Part shown: piece after piece, positions 8,677 through 17,222 of the stretch
Layout of the letters: every line of letters starts with the position of its first letter
Position numbering within the stretch: the first letter of the stretch is position 1
NCBI RefSeq assembly: GCF_051414135.1
Contig: NZ_JBLKOA010000006.1
Coordinates: 62,001 to 126,000, forward strand
DNA length: 64,000 nucleotides
Origin: Halovenus halobia
Lineage (GTDB): Archaea; Halobacteriota; Halobacteria; Halobacteriales; Haloarculaceae
Reading direction: 5' to 3'
Notes under the pieces: model-generated
The model's database searches: none
Told to the model about the DNA's origin: nothing
What the model saw: only the letters and a program-made list of their open reading frames with translations
Made by a program: the position numbers and the translations under genes

Positions 8677-9330
8677 ATGAGTGAGCACGAGACACCAGTT
8701 GGCCCCCTGTTCGAACTCCAGCGAGAGACGCTCAAACGCGGCGCAGATATACTGAACACCGGGCGGTCAGCCCGTGAGGAAGCGTCGACAGCGGGACTCG
8801 ACGCCACCGAGACGCTGGGGACGCAGGTCCTCGAGCTGGGCCGGCGCTCGCTCACGGCCCCGCTTGCGGTCGCCGGGGCTGGCGACGATAAGACTCTCGA
8901 CAGCCTCCAGGACGCCATCGACGAGACGTTCGATACCCTCCGAACACAGCACGACGCAGTCTACGAGACTGCCGCGGAAACCTACGAAGAGGCGGATACT
9001 GCGATAGCCCTTCGCGAGGCCGAGCAACTCAGCAACCTACTCGAGCTGAGCGAGCGTGCCGAGGCACAGTTCGCCGAGGCAGTCGCCGAACTCGAAGCAG
9101 GGCCAGCGCGGAGCGACGACGCCGTTGCAGAATTTCTCGACCAACTCGACCGGTTCTCGGCGCGACTCGACGCTGAAACTGAGCGATACGCCACCGCTGA
9201 GGAGACACCCCACGTTCGCTGTCAGGTCTGTGACGAGGAGTTCGAGGGACTCACCTACGCTCACCTCAAGAGCCACGGGCTGACTGTCGAGGAGTATCGA
9301 GACGAGTTCGGCGACGACGTGCCCCTGTAA
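8677..9330 (+). CDS. Phasin-like coiled-coil protein with C-terminal MucR/Ros-like zinc finger
   Basis: Acidic 217-residue protein with two parts. Residues about 1-170 are helical with heptads; the start PLFELQRETLKRG and later LQDAIDETFDTL align with the phasin-like gene at 56393, so the two are paralogues. Residues 182-217 are a zinc finger, C-x2-C-x10-H-x3-H followed by LTVEEYRDEFG, which resembles MucR/Ros fingers (HLxxxHgmTpeeYR). Phasins coat polyhydroxyalkanoate granules; the finger suggests nucleic-acid or protein binding. The combination is unusual. Its stop abuts the convergent rfc gene. Confidence 0.78.
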   Translation: MSEHETPVGPLFELQRETLKRGADILNTGRSAREEASTAGLDATETLGTQVLELGRRSLTAPLAVAGAGDDKTLDSLQDAIDETFDTLRTQHDAVYETAAETYEEADTAIALREAEQLSNLLELSERAEAQFAEAVAELEAGPARSDDAVAEFLDQLDRFSARLDAETERYATAEETPHVRCQVCDEEFEGLTYAHLKSHGLTVEEYRDEFGDDVPL

Positions 9331-10338
9331 TTACCGCTCTCCGAGCGTGGCGAGCAGATGCGAGACGTGCAGGCGGTCGTTCGTTCCTTCGTGCAAGTCC
9401 ATATCAATCTCGCCAGCACGGCGGTGGAGTGCGGCGAGTTCGTCGCCGGAGTACCGCGAGCGTGCCACTTCGAGCACGTCAGCGAGTACTTCGTCGCCGC
9501 TGTATCCTTCGTCAACCAGTAACTCGTCAAGTGTCGAACGCGCGTCGGTGAACTCACCGGCCTCGGCGTCGGCAATCATCTCCTGAACGCGTTCGTCGAT
9601 GCCGACCGCCGACAGCGTCTCGTAGGCGGCCTGCATCGTGATTTTACCTTCCTGTTCGTGGGTTGTCTGGGCGTTCAGGATGGCCTGGCGGAGGTCACCG
9701 CCAGCCGCACCTGCAATATACTCGAGTCCTTCGTCGTCGTATTCAGCGCCCTCATCGTCGGCGATGCCTTCGAGGACAGAAATTATCTCGTCCTGCGTCG
9801 GAGCACGGACGGGAATCGGGAAACACCGCGAGCGGATTGGCGGGATGAGCGCCGAGGGCTGGCGGGTCGTGATGACGAACTGGCTGGCCTCGTAATACTG
9901 CTCCATCACCCGGCGCAGCGCTTGCTGGAAGTCCTCGCGGATTCCTTCGGCGTTGTCCAGCACGACGGTCTTGTACTCGCCAGTTGCCGGAGAGTAACTC
10001 GCAGATTCCTTGAGAACGTGGTTGATCAGGTCGGCCTTCGAGGAGTTACGGCGTCGTTTCGAGTCGATAAACCGGCTGAACCGCGGGTCATTGGCAATCT
10101 CTTTTTTCGTCGAGTCGAAGAAGTCGGCGACGTTGATTTCGATCCGGTCGGCACCGGGATTCTCGTGGGCTGCCCGGGTCAGCGCCCGGACCGCCGCTGT
10201 CTTGCCGCTGCCGGCCGGGCCGTGAACGACGAGATTCATCGGCTCTTCGAGCGCACGCTCGAAATGGTCACGGACATCAGCCTGTGGCAGGTCCGCGATG
10301 TCGGGCGCGTGTCGCTCGGTCCAGAGTGGCCCCTCCAT
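9331..10338 (-). CDS. rfcC: Replication factor C small subunit paralogue (RfcC-type)
   Basis: AAA+ clamp-loader subunit of 335 residues that loads PCNA with the other RFC subunits. MEGPLWTERHAP at the start is the usual RFC box I; the P-loop GPAGSGKT is at residues 40-47 and the SRC motif (IRSRC) is intact. The Walker B box reads VVLDNAEG instead of hhhhDEAD, so the catalytic Glu is shifted or absent. Haloarchaea carry two small subunits; this looks like the second. The start chosen begins the conserved box; upstream in-frame codons are not conserved. Confidence 0.88.
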   Translation of the reverse strand: MEGPLWTERHAPDIADLPQADVRDHFERALEEPMNLVVHGPAGSGKTAAVRALTRAAHENPGADRIEINVADFFDSTKKEIANDPRFSRFIDSKRRRNSSKADLINHVLKESASYSPATGEYKTVVLDNAEGIREDFQQALRRVMEQYYEASQFVITTRQPSALIPPIRSRCFPIPVRAPTQDEIISVLEGIADDEGAEYDDEGLEYIAGAAGGDLRQAILNAQTTHEQEGKITMQAAYETLSAVGIDERVQEMIADAEAGEFTDARSTLDELLVDEGYSGDEVLADVLEVARSRYSGDELAALHRRAGEIDMDLHEGTNDRLHVSHLLATLGER

Positions 10339-10378
10339 TGGCTGGCAGTTCGGTCCCCGTCGGTACAAATCGTTCGCT

Positions 10379-10978
10379 TTACGCGCGGTGGACCGTCCCG
10401 CGTGGCTCGTACTCCATCTCGGCGGTCACCTGCGCGGCCACGTCCTCGCCAAATTCACGCTCGACGAGGTGGACAGCCAGGTCCAACCCGGACGTGACGC
10501 CACCAGCAGTCAGAATATCGCCGTCGTCGACAACACGTGCATCGACGACGGTGGCGTCAGTTTCGCGCAGGTCAGCAAGCGCACCACGGTGGGTGACTGC
10601 GGGCCGTCCGTCCAGCACGCCCGCACGGGCGAGAATCATCCCGCCGGTACAGACCCCAGCCAGCGAGACGCCCGCGTCGTAGTACTCGGCGAGTACGTCG
10701 GGAACGGTTCCGCCCTCGGCGACCGACCACGCACCCGCCGCCGAGCGGTCGTTCCAGCCGCCGCCGGGAACGAGAAGGAGGTCAGGGTCGACCGCGTCGA
10801 GGGTGCCATCAGTCTCGATGGTGAGGGCGTGGCTAGCCGTAACCGTCTGCGCGGAATCGACCGTCCGCAGCGAGACGGTACAGTCGGCCCCGGCGTCGGC
10901 GGCGTTGGCAAACACCTCGTAGGGACCGATTGCGTCGAGTTCGTCGAACCCCTCGTAGACGAGGATCGCAATCTCCAT
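10379..10978 (-). CDS. DJ-1/PfpI family protein
   Basis: Protein of 199 residues with the DJ-1 fold. MEIAILVYEGFDELDAIGPYEVF is split by family strands, and the nucleophile elbow is AGVCTGGMIL with the expected Cys; the preceding strand has LLLVPGGG. Possible activities include isonitrile hydratase, glyoxalase or deglycase-type chemistry; none can be assigned. Its ATG lies one base after the stop of the chemotaxis transducer gene, so they form one transcript. Confidence 0.88.
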   Translation of the reverse strand: MEIAILVYEGFDELDAIGPYEVFANAADAGADCTVSLRTVDSAQTVTASHALTIETDGTLDAVDPDLLLVPGGGWNDRSAAGAWSVAEGGTVPDVLAEYYDAGVSLAGVCTGGMILARAGVLDGRPAVTHRGALADLRETDATVVDARVVDDGDILTAGGVTSGLDLAVHLVEREFGEDVAAQVTAEMEYEPRGTVHRA

Positions 10979-10979
10979 C

Positions 10980-12290
10980 TCAGGTTTCTTCGAGGTCATC
11001 AGCGAGGTCATCGACCGTCTGGCGGACATCCTCGACAACCTCGGTCTGGGTCTCGGCCAACTCAGCCGTGTCCTGTGCGCCCTCGCGGACGGTCTCGGCC
11101 TGGTCGGCCGCGTCGTCGATGGTCGCAGTGACGGACTCGACCCGAGTGGCTTGCTCGTCGTTCGCAGCAGCAATTTCGTCGGTGCTGGCCGCAGCGTCTT
11201 CGATTGCCTCGACAATCTCGGCCAGCGAGTCCAGCGCTGATTCGACCTCGTCGGTTGCGGTCGCGGCTTGGTCGTAGGCCTGTTCAACCTCGGAGACAGC
11301 CGTCCGGCTTCGGTCCTGAATTTCCTCGACTTCCGAGCTAATCTCGTCGGTGTACTCCTGGGTCTCGTTTGCGAGTGCTTTCACCTCGTCGGCGACGACG
11401 GCAAACCCTTCCCCGCCCTGGTCGGCCCGGGCCGCCTCGATGTTCGCGTTCAGCGCGAGCATATTCGTCTGGTCGGCAATCTCGGCGATGACTTCCGTGA
11501 TTTCGTCGATGTCGTCCATCCGGTTTGCGAGGTCAGTAATCGTCTCGGTGAGTTGCTCGCTGGCGTCAAGCATCCCGTCGGCGGCCTCGCCGGCTTGCTC
11601 GCCCGCTTGCTGGCCCTCCGTGGCTCGTTCGCGGGCTTGGCTGACGGTCTCGTTGATTTCGTCCGTCGTCGCGGCGATTTCCTCCATGCTTGCGCTGACG
11701 GATTCGACCTCTGAGAGTGCTTCCTGGAGTTTGTCGTCCTGTTCGACAGCGTCGCTCTCGATCTGTTCTGCGTTGGTGGCGACTCGCTGTGAGATAGAAT
11801 CGAGACGTTCGACGACATCGGCGAGTTGCTGGGCAACCTGCTCGTGGGTTTCGGTCAGTTCCTGCTCTTTGGCACGGAGTTCGGTCACGTCACGAATCGC
11901 CGTGACCGTGCCAGTAATCTCACCAGCAGCGTCGTACATCGGTGTGCTCGAAATGACGACTTCGTGTTCGAAATCGTCGTGGTCGAGCAGTTCCGTCTCG
12001 ATACCCCGCATCGGTTCGCCAGCCTCTCTGGTTCGTTCGGCCATCGTCGTCTTGGTGCCGTGGGTCTCGTAGGTCCGGAAGATTTCCCACGGTTCGAGTT
12101 CGGGAACGCGGGCCGGGGCGAGCGATAACAGGTCCTGTATCGCGGGATTGAACAGCGTAATTTGGCTCGATTCGTCGGCGACAACAACTGGCACCGGCAG
12201 TTCGTACAGCGCCTGAATCCACTGGCGCTCGGCGGGGTCAAAATCACCGTAGATTCCCGGCTCGTCGATTGTAAGGACGCCCTCTGACAT
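10980..12290 (-). CDS. Soluble methyl-accepting transducer with PAS domain
   Basis: Chemotaxis-type receptor of 436 residues without any membrane segment, so cytoplasmic. A PAS domain occupies about residues 20-130 (ALYELPVPVVVADESSQI, then GTVTAIRDVTEL). The rest is a long coiled coil with the MCP signalling hairpin (EAARADQGGEGFAVVADEV) and Glu/Gln pairs suitable for methylation. It should signal to CheA/CheW. The immediately following DJ-1 gene may share its stimulus (redox or carbonyl stress is only a guess). Confidence 0.93.
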   Translation of the reverse strand: MSEGVLTIDEPGIYGDFDPAERQWIQALYELPVPVVVADESSQITLFNPAIQDLLSLAPARVPELEPWEIFRTYETHGTKTTMAERTREAGEPMRGIETELLDHDDFEHEVVISSTPMYDAAGEITGTVTAIRDVTELRAKEQELTETHEQVAQQLADVVERLDSISQRVATNAEQIESDAVEQDDKLQEALSEVESVSASMEEIAATTDEINETVSQARERATEGQQAGEQAGEAADGMLDASEQLTETITDLANRMDDIDEITEVIAEIADQTNMLALNANIEAARADQGGEGFAVVADEVKALANETQEYTDEISSEVEEIQDRSRTAVSEVEQAYDQAATATDEVESALDSLAEIVEAIEDAAASTDEIAAANDEQATRVESVTATIDDAADQAETVREGAQDTAELAETQTEVVEDVRQTVDDLADDLEET

Positions 12291-12397
12291 ACAGTTTTAG
12301 TCAGAGCGGACGGTGAAAGTTGTTGTCCCGAGTTTATCAGCACTGATAGCAGAGTCAAAGACGAATCTTCATTTGTCAGAATCCCCAATCCAGTGTA

Positions 12398-12883
12398 ATG
12401 CCAGAGATCGACCTGCGGAGCGTGATGGGCGAGTTTGCAACCGGCGTCACGGCAGTCACACTGAACGGTCCCGAAGCACACGGAATTACGGTCAATGCCT
12501 TCAGCTCTGTCTCGCTGGACCCGCCGCTTGTGCTCGTCTGCCTCGACCACGACACTGAGGCCCACGAGCAACTCCAGAGCGGCGACGCAGACGGCTACTG
12601 TGTCAACATTCTCGCGGCCGACCAGCAGATTCTCGGCGAGTACTTCGCAGATATGGCCGAAGAAGATATCGACCCCTTCGAGGAGTTCCCGACGATGACG
12701 GCCGAAACCGGCGCGCCGGTGTTCACCGAATCGCTTGGCTATGTGGACTGTTCGATTCACGAGGCTGTCGAGGCGGGCGACCACACGATATACATCGGCA
12801 GCGTCGAGGCCGCCGAACAACTCGAGGACAAGGACGCGCTAACCTTCTTCGAGGGCGAGTGGGGCACACTCGGCACCGAGTGA
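12398..12883 (+). CDS. Flavin reductase family (FMN-binding split barrel) protein
   Basis: Protein of 161 residues matching the flavin reductase/HpaC family: MGEFATGVTAVT, then GITVNAFSSVSLDPPLVLVC (flavin contact), NILAADQ and a C-terminal barrel strand. Such enzymes reduce FMN or FAD with NAD(P)H for a partner oxygenase or act as flavoredoxins. No oxygenase partner is adjacent. About 105 bases separate it from the divergent transducer gene and hold both promoters. Confidence 0.88.
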   Translation: MPEIDLRSVMGEFATGVTAVTLNGPEAHGITVNAFSSVSLDPPLVLVCLDHDTEAHEQLQSGDADGYCVNILAADQQILGEYFADMAEEDIDPFEEFPTMTAETGAPVFTESLGYVDCSIHEAVEAGDHTIYIGSVEAAEQLEDKDALTFFEGEWGTLGTE

Positions 12884-12926
12884 CTCTGCGAAACGGTTAT
12901 TGGTAACACCAGCGTAATACGTCTGT

Positions 12927-13208
12927 ATGTCTGGAGCAACTACCGATGGTGATAGCGAAGACGATATCGTCACGGTGAATTTCAAGACCACCGAGTCGTT
13001 CCTAGAAGAGATTGACGAGACGTGGCAGGGTCGTGGATTCAACAGCCGGAGTGAATTTATCCGGTACACGCTCCGAGACGCTGTCGAGTTCCCAACGTTC
13101 GACCGTGACGAACTCATCGCGTTGCTCACAGCGGAAGAAAGCAGCCGTGAGGAGGAGACGATGACTGCCGAGGAGGCACGCGAACGGTTCGGAACGGACG
13201 ATGAGTAA
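12927..13208 (+). CDS. Ribbon-helix-helix antitoxin
   Basis: Protein of 93 residues. Residues about 13-50 (DIVTVNFKTTESFLEEIDE, then GFNSRSEFIRYTLRDAV) form a typical RHH (CopG/MetJ) DNA-binding unit: a basic/polar strand, then two helices. The acidic tail (ESSREEETMTAEEARERF) would wrap the toxin. It overlaps the RelE-like gene by 8 bases, as expected for a type II antitoxin that precedes its toxin and represses the operon. Confidence 0.85.
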   Translation: MSGATTDGDSEDDIVTVNFKTTESFLEEIDETWQGRGFNSRSEFIRYTLRDAVEFPTFDRDELIALLTAEESSREEETMTAEEARERFGTDDE

Positions 13209-13485
13209 CAGCGAGTGGAACTGGGAACTTTCCGAAGGCGGACAGTCGGATCTTGGAGCACTCTCGCCCGAAGAGCAGGACCGCATTATCGAGAAACTGG
13301 ACGAGATTGTCAACTCTCCGTGGCGAGACCCGCCAGAGTACGGCGAACCACTCCAGAACAGCCCGTACAGAAAGATCCGTATCGGCGAGTTTCGTCTCTC
13401 CGTGGTATTCCATGAAGAAACGGAGCAGTTGGTCGTGGCCAGAATCAAGCGTCGAGGCGGTGCGTATACTGCTGACGACGACTGA
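13201..13485 (+). CDS. RelE/ParE-family toxin
   Basis: Small 94-residue protein with the RelE/ParE pattern: EEQDRIIEKLDEIVNSPW, then PLQNSPYRKIRIGEFRLSVV and VVARIKRRGGAY. The basic strand RKIRIGEFR and the final Arg/Tyr region correspond to the toxin active surface. RelE members cut mRNA in the ribosome; ParE members poison gyrase; the sequence alone does not settle which. Starts inside the antitoxin gene (8-base overlap). Confidence 0.85.
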   Translation: MSNSEWNWELSEGGQSDLGALSPEEQDRIIEKLDEIVNSPWRDPPEYGEPLQNSPYRKIRIGEFRLSVVFHEETEQLVVARIKRRGGAYTADDD

Positions 13486-13567
13486 ATACCGGCCAGACCC
13501 GTCGAACAATCTCCGACGCGGCCAAGAAACGAAGGTGGTTCAGTCACGTCGTACATACACTGGGTCG

Positions 13568-14344
13568 ATGTCAGATAATTCTGCAACAGAGACGACCCAG
13601 CACGGACAACAGCTCGCCAACAAGGTCGCAATCGTAACCGGCGCATCTTCGGGCATCGGTGAGGCAACGGCAGAAGCACTGGCAGCCGACGGCGCTCGCG
13701 TCGTCCTCGCTGCTCGCCGCGTCGAGGAACTGGAAGCGCTCGCCGACCGGATCGAATCAGACGGCGGCGAGGCACTGGTCGTCCCGACGGACGTAACCGA
13801 GGAGGAGGATATCGACGCGCTGGTCGAGGAGACCACCGACGAGTACGGACAGATCGATATTCTGGTCAACAACGCCGGCGTCATGCTGCTCGAACCACTC
13901 GAACGAGCAGACCGGTCGAATCTCCGCCAGATGGTCGAAGTGAATCTGCTCGGGCTGATGAATCTCACCCACGCGGTTCTGCCGGTGATGCAAGAACAGG
14001 ACGCAGGTCACATCGTCAACGTCTCCTCGGTGGCCGGCCGGGAGGCCTCAGCGAACTCCAGCGGCTACAATGCGACGAAATTCGGCGTCAACGCCTTTAC
14101 TGACGCCGTTCGACAGGAGGTATCGGGAGACGGTATCCGGTCGACGGTTATCGAGCCCGGTGCCGTCGAGACAGAGCTTGCAACACATATCCCCGACGAG
14201 CAGGTCATCGAGCAGTTTGCCGAGATGGACCTCCCAACGCTCAACGCTGGCGACATCGCGCGCAGCATCGTCTACGCGACGAGTCAACCCCAGCGTGTCG
14301 ACGTCAACGAGATTCTCATCAGACCGACCGGCCAGAATCTCTGA
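13568..14344 (+). CDS. Short-chain dehydrogenase/reductase
   Basis: Classical SDR of 258 residues. TGASSGIGEA is the nucleotide-binding glycine motif, NNAGV is intact, and the catalytic Ser/Tyr/Lys are in NVSSVAG and YNATK. After a short acidic N-terminus (MSDNSATETTQHG) the Rossmann fold begins. Substrate unknown; the YdfG-like end (DVNEILIRPT) suggests a 3-hydroxy acid or sugar-alcohol type. The frame stays open upstream into the toxin gene; the ATG at 13568 gives the expected family length. Confidence 0.9.
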   Translation: MSDNSATETTQHGQQLANKVAIVTGASSGIGEATAEALAADGARVVLAARRVEELEALADRIESDGGEALVVPTDVTEEEDIDALVEETTDEYGQIDILVNNAGVMLLEPLERADRSNLRQMVEVNLLGLMNLTHAVLPVMQEQDAGHIVNVSSVAGREASANSSGYNATKFGVNAFTDAVRQEVSGDGIRSTVIEPGAVETELATHIPDEQVIEQFAEMDLPTLNAGDIARSIVYATSQPQRVDVNEILIRPTGQNL

Positions 14345-14358
14345 GCGCGAACTCAGTA

Positions 14359-14366
14359 CTTTTATT
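14359..14366 (+). promoter_or_regulatory. TATA box of the XPD-type helicase gene
   Basis: The sequence CTTTTATT is centred about 27 bases before the GTG at 14389. That is the spacing of a leaderless haloarchaeal promoter and supports GTG as the start. Confidence 0.6.
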
Positions 14367-14388
14367 CGAGAGGGGCATACCCCCGGTT

Positions 14389-16614
14389 GTGTCACAGGCG
14401 TCGTATCTCCGGTATTTCCCCTTCGAGCAGCCCTACGACCACCAGCAGGAGGCGATGGGCCAGATTTACGACGCACTTGAGGACAAATCAGATATTCTGT
14501 TCGAGGGCGCAACGGGGACGGGCAAGACGCTCGCCTCGCTCGTTCCTGCGTTAGAATACGCCCGCGAACACGACAAGACGGTCGTCATCACGACCAATGT
14601 TCACCAGCAGATGCGACAGTTCCGCCGCGACGCAAGCGCCATCGCCGAGACTGAAGACCTGCGAGCGGTCGTTTTCCGTGGGAAGGGGTCGATGTGCCAC
14701 ATCGACGTCGACTACCAGGAGTGTCAGGCGCTGCGGGATACGACCCGGGACCTCGTGGAGGTCGAGGAGGAGCAGGCCGAACTCGAACGAAAGCAGGGCG
14801 AACTCCTCGACCAGAGTCAGGCCGGCAACAGCGACGCCGCGGCCGCCCGGAGTTCGGTGATGGACGAACTCCAGTCCGTCGAGGAAGAGCTGGAGGAGTT
14901 CGCGGACCGAGCGACCTGCGACCACTACTACCGGAACCTCACCACCGACAACACCGATTTCTTCGCGTGGCTGTACGACGACGTGCGCACCCCTGACGAG
15001 ATCTACGAGTACGCCCACGAACGCGGGCAGTGTGGCTACGAACTGCTGAAAGAGGGCGTCGAGGGTGTCGACCTCGTTGTCTGTAACTACCACCACCTGC
15101 TGAGCCCGATGATTCGCGAACAGTTTTTCCGCTGGCTCGGCCGCGACCCGGAAGACGTGATTGCCATCTTCGACGAGGCACACAACGTCGAATCTGCCGC
15201 CCGAGACCACGCTCGTCGCACCCTGACCGAGAACACCATCGAAAGCGCGCTGGACGAGTTGTCTGGCGTGGAGGACGCCCGTGTAGAGAACGCCGAGAAC
15301 GTGCTCGAGACGTTCCTCGGAGCGCTCAGAGAGGCCTACGACGAGGCATTCGACTTTGGCGAGCGCGGCAGCGTCGGAGAGAACTGGTACGACCTTGCGA
15401 TCGACAACGAAAACCGCCGGGATGACCTGACACTCTCCTTTCTCCAGACCTACGTCGGTCCTGGCTACGAGGGGGAAATCGACGCCGCGCTGGAACTGGG
15501 GGCGGAACTCGACAAGCGCTACGAGCGCGAGTACAAAAACGGCGAGCGCAGTGTTCGCAAGGAGTGTCAAACCCTGCAGGCCGCCGAATTCGTCTCCCAG
15601 TGGCTCGAAGAGAGCGCGGCGATGGGAACGTATCCTGTCGTGAGTGTTCGCCGGGCTGACGAAAACGCGAACCAATCGGTCGACACCGGCCAGACTGACG
15701 ACGAGATTTACGGCCGCGCAGAGCTGTACACCTGTATTCCGAATCAGGTGACGCGAGCGCTGTTCGAGGACCTGCACGCGAGCGTGCTGATGAGCGCAAC
15801 ACTGCGGCCGTTCGACGTAACCGAGGACGTGCTCGGCCTGGAGGAAGTCGAGACGATGGCCTACGGCGCGCAGTTTCCCGAGGAGCGCCGCCGGACCTAC
15901 ACCGTCGACACGCCGGCGCTGTTTGCGAGCAAACGCGACGAACCCGCCGTCCAGGAGACAATTACCGAGTGTATCGAGGACACCGTCCGGATGACGCCCG
16001 GCAACACGCTCGTGTTCTTCCCGAGTTACGGCGAAGCCGAACGCTACAGCGAGCGTGTGGACATGGGGACAACCTACCTCGACGAACCGGGGACAGCAGC
16101 CGACGAGTTGCGCGAGCGGTTCACCGACGACGACAACGGCGTCCTCTACACCTCGATGTGGGGCACTCTCGGCGAGGGCGTGAGCTACGACGGCGACGAC
16201 GCACGGAGCGTGGTTGTCGTCGGTGTTCCGTACCCACACCTCGACGAGCGAATGCAAGCGGTGCAGGACGCCTACGAAGAGACTTTCGGCGACGAAGACA
16301 GTGGAACTGGTCGCGGCGAGGAGGGCGCTGGCTGGCGCTACGCCGTCGAGATTCCGACGGTGCGAAAGACGCGACAGGCGCTCGGGCGAGTGGTTCGTTC
16401 ACCGGAGGATTTCGGGGCGCGGATTCTACTGGACGCCCGGTACACTGAACGGGCCGAGATGGAGATGCCGAGTTACGCTGTCCGCGGGAGTTTCCCTGCC
16501 GAGGAGCGCAGTGAGATGATCGATATGACCCCTGAAAAACTGAAATTTGGACTGCTGAACTTCTACGGAGACCGCGATGCCTACGAGGGCACTCCGCCGT
16601 CGCCCACCGGATAA
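14389..16614 (+). CDS. XPD/DinG-type iron-sulfur DNA helicase
   Basis: Superfamily 2 helicase of 741 residues. P-loop GATGTGKT at 40-47 and Walker B DEAH at 262-265. Four cysteines at about 103, 112, 177 and 215 are placed like the 4Fe-4S ligands of XPD. Between the second and third is an acidic, helical arch insertion. Motif VI appears as TRQALGRVVRSPED. Roles could be nucleotide excision repair or R-loop/D-loop unwinding. The GTG start is supported by a TATA-like box 27 bases upstream. Confidence 0.93.
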   Translation: MSQASYLRYFPFEQPYDHQQEAMGQIYDALEDKSDILFEGATGTGKTLASLVPALEYAREHDKTVVITTNVHQQMRQFRRDASAIAETEDLRAVVFRGKGSMCHIDVDYQECQALRDTTRDLVEVEEEQAELERKQGELLDQSQAGNSDAAAARSSVMDELQSVEEELEEFADRATCDHYYRNLTTDNTDFFAWLYDDVRTPDEIYEYAHERGQCGYELLKEGVEGVDLVVCNYHHLLSPMIREQFFRWLGRDPEDVIAIFDEAHNVESAARDHARRTLTENTIESALDELSGVEDARVENAENVLETFLGALREAYDEAFDFGERGSVGENWYDLAIDNENRRDDLTLSFLQTYVGPGYEGEIDAALELGAELDKRYEREYKNGERSVRKECQTLQAAEFVSQWLEESAAMGTYPVVSVRRADENANQSVDTGQTDDEIYGRAELYTCIPNQVTRALFEDLHASVLMSATLRPFDVTEDVLGLEEVETMAYGAQFPEERRRTYTVDTPALFASKRDEPAVQETITECIEDTVRMTPGNTLVFFPSYGEAERYSERVDMGTTYLDEPGTAADELRERFTDDDNGVLYTSMWGTLGEGVSYDGDDARSVVVVGVPYPHLDERMQAVQDAYEETFGDEDSGTGRGEEGAGWRYAVEIPTVRKTRQALGRVVRSPEDFGARILLDARYTERAEMEMPSYAVRGSFPAEERSEMIDMTPEKLKFGLLNFYGDRDAYEGTPPSPTG

Positions 16615-16665
16615 GAGATGGCACTCCGAGGAGGAGATTGAGAGCCGTCGAACGGTCTGAGATGA

Positions 16666-16914
16666 TTAGCCGCCGCGCTGGCGGTACCAGATTCGCTCTC
16701 CGACTGGACTCGCGCCCTCCTCGATAGGGAGGCGACTCACGAACAGGTCCCGGACAGCGAAGGTGACAGTGAGGTCGACAGTCTCGCCGCCCTCGTCGGG
16801 TTCGACAGTGACGACACAGTGGCCGTCTGCTTCTCGGACGCTGTCGACGACGCCGCTTGTCCATCGTTCGGGGTCTTTCTGTGGCTGGACGGCGTGGATA
16901 CGGTCGTGGTCCAT
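16666..16914 (-). CDS. Unrecognised 82-residue haloarchaeal protein
   Basis: Acidic soluble protein with alternating beta-strand-like segments (VVTVEPDEGGETVDLTVTFAV) and a conserved-looking end (GERIWYRQRGG). No cysteines paired, no membrane segment. I do not recognise the family. Its ATG shares one base with the stop of the upstream 102-residue gene (TAATG), so both are read from one message. Confidence 0.65.
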   Translation of the reverse strand: MDHDRIHAVQPQKDPERWTSGVVDSVREADGHCVVTVEPDEGGETVDLTVTFAVRDLFVSRLPIEEGASPVGERIWYRQRGG

Positions 16915-17222
16915 TAGGTGAGCGAGTCCATAACTGTGGTGAGTTCGTTCTCAACCGTTTCGGCGGCTGCCTCGACGGTCGAGAAGCGGTCGGTGCCAGC
17001 GTGTGCGCAGTCGCGCTTGCGGTCGAGACGGACTGCGGCCTCTTGGATGACCTCTGGCCGAACAACGAGTTTGGCGGCGGTACAGACGCCCTCGTCGCCA
17101 GCGATGACGTACTCCACGATGCCACCCTCGTGGTCGGTGCGCTCCCAGACGCCCGGCGCGGTGGGGAGCGCGGCGCTGAGTCGGTCGGGTTCGGCCGCAG
17201 TCTCGGGTGTGACGTTCGCCAT
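16914..17222 (-). CDS. Unrecognised 102-residue haloarchaeal protein
   Basis: Acidic protein starting MANVTPETAAEPDRL. It contains GVWERTDHEGGIVEYVIAG, a likely two-strand beta element, and a C-terminal helix (VEAAAETVENELTTVM). No catalytic or metal motif is evident. Coupled by a one-base overlap to the 82-residue gene, which suggests joint function. Function unknown. Confidence 0.68.
   Translation of the reverse strand: MANVTPETAAEPDRLSAALPTAPGVWERTDHEGGIVEYVIAGDEGVCTAAKLVVRPEVIQEAAVRLDRKRDCAHAGTDRFSTVEAAAETVENELTTVMDSLT

Noticed and set aside
14551..16257. 568-codon minus-strand open frame
   Set aside because: Fully antisense to the XPD-type helicase, whose P-loop, DEAH and cysteines are intact; no recognisable motif in the antisense product.
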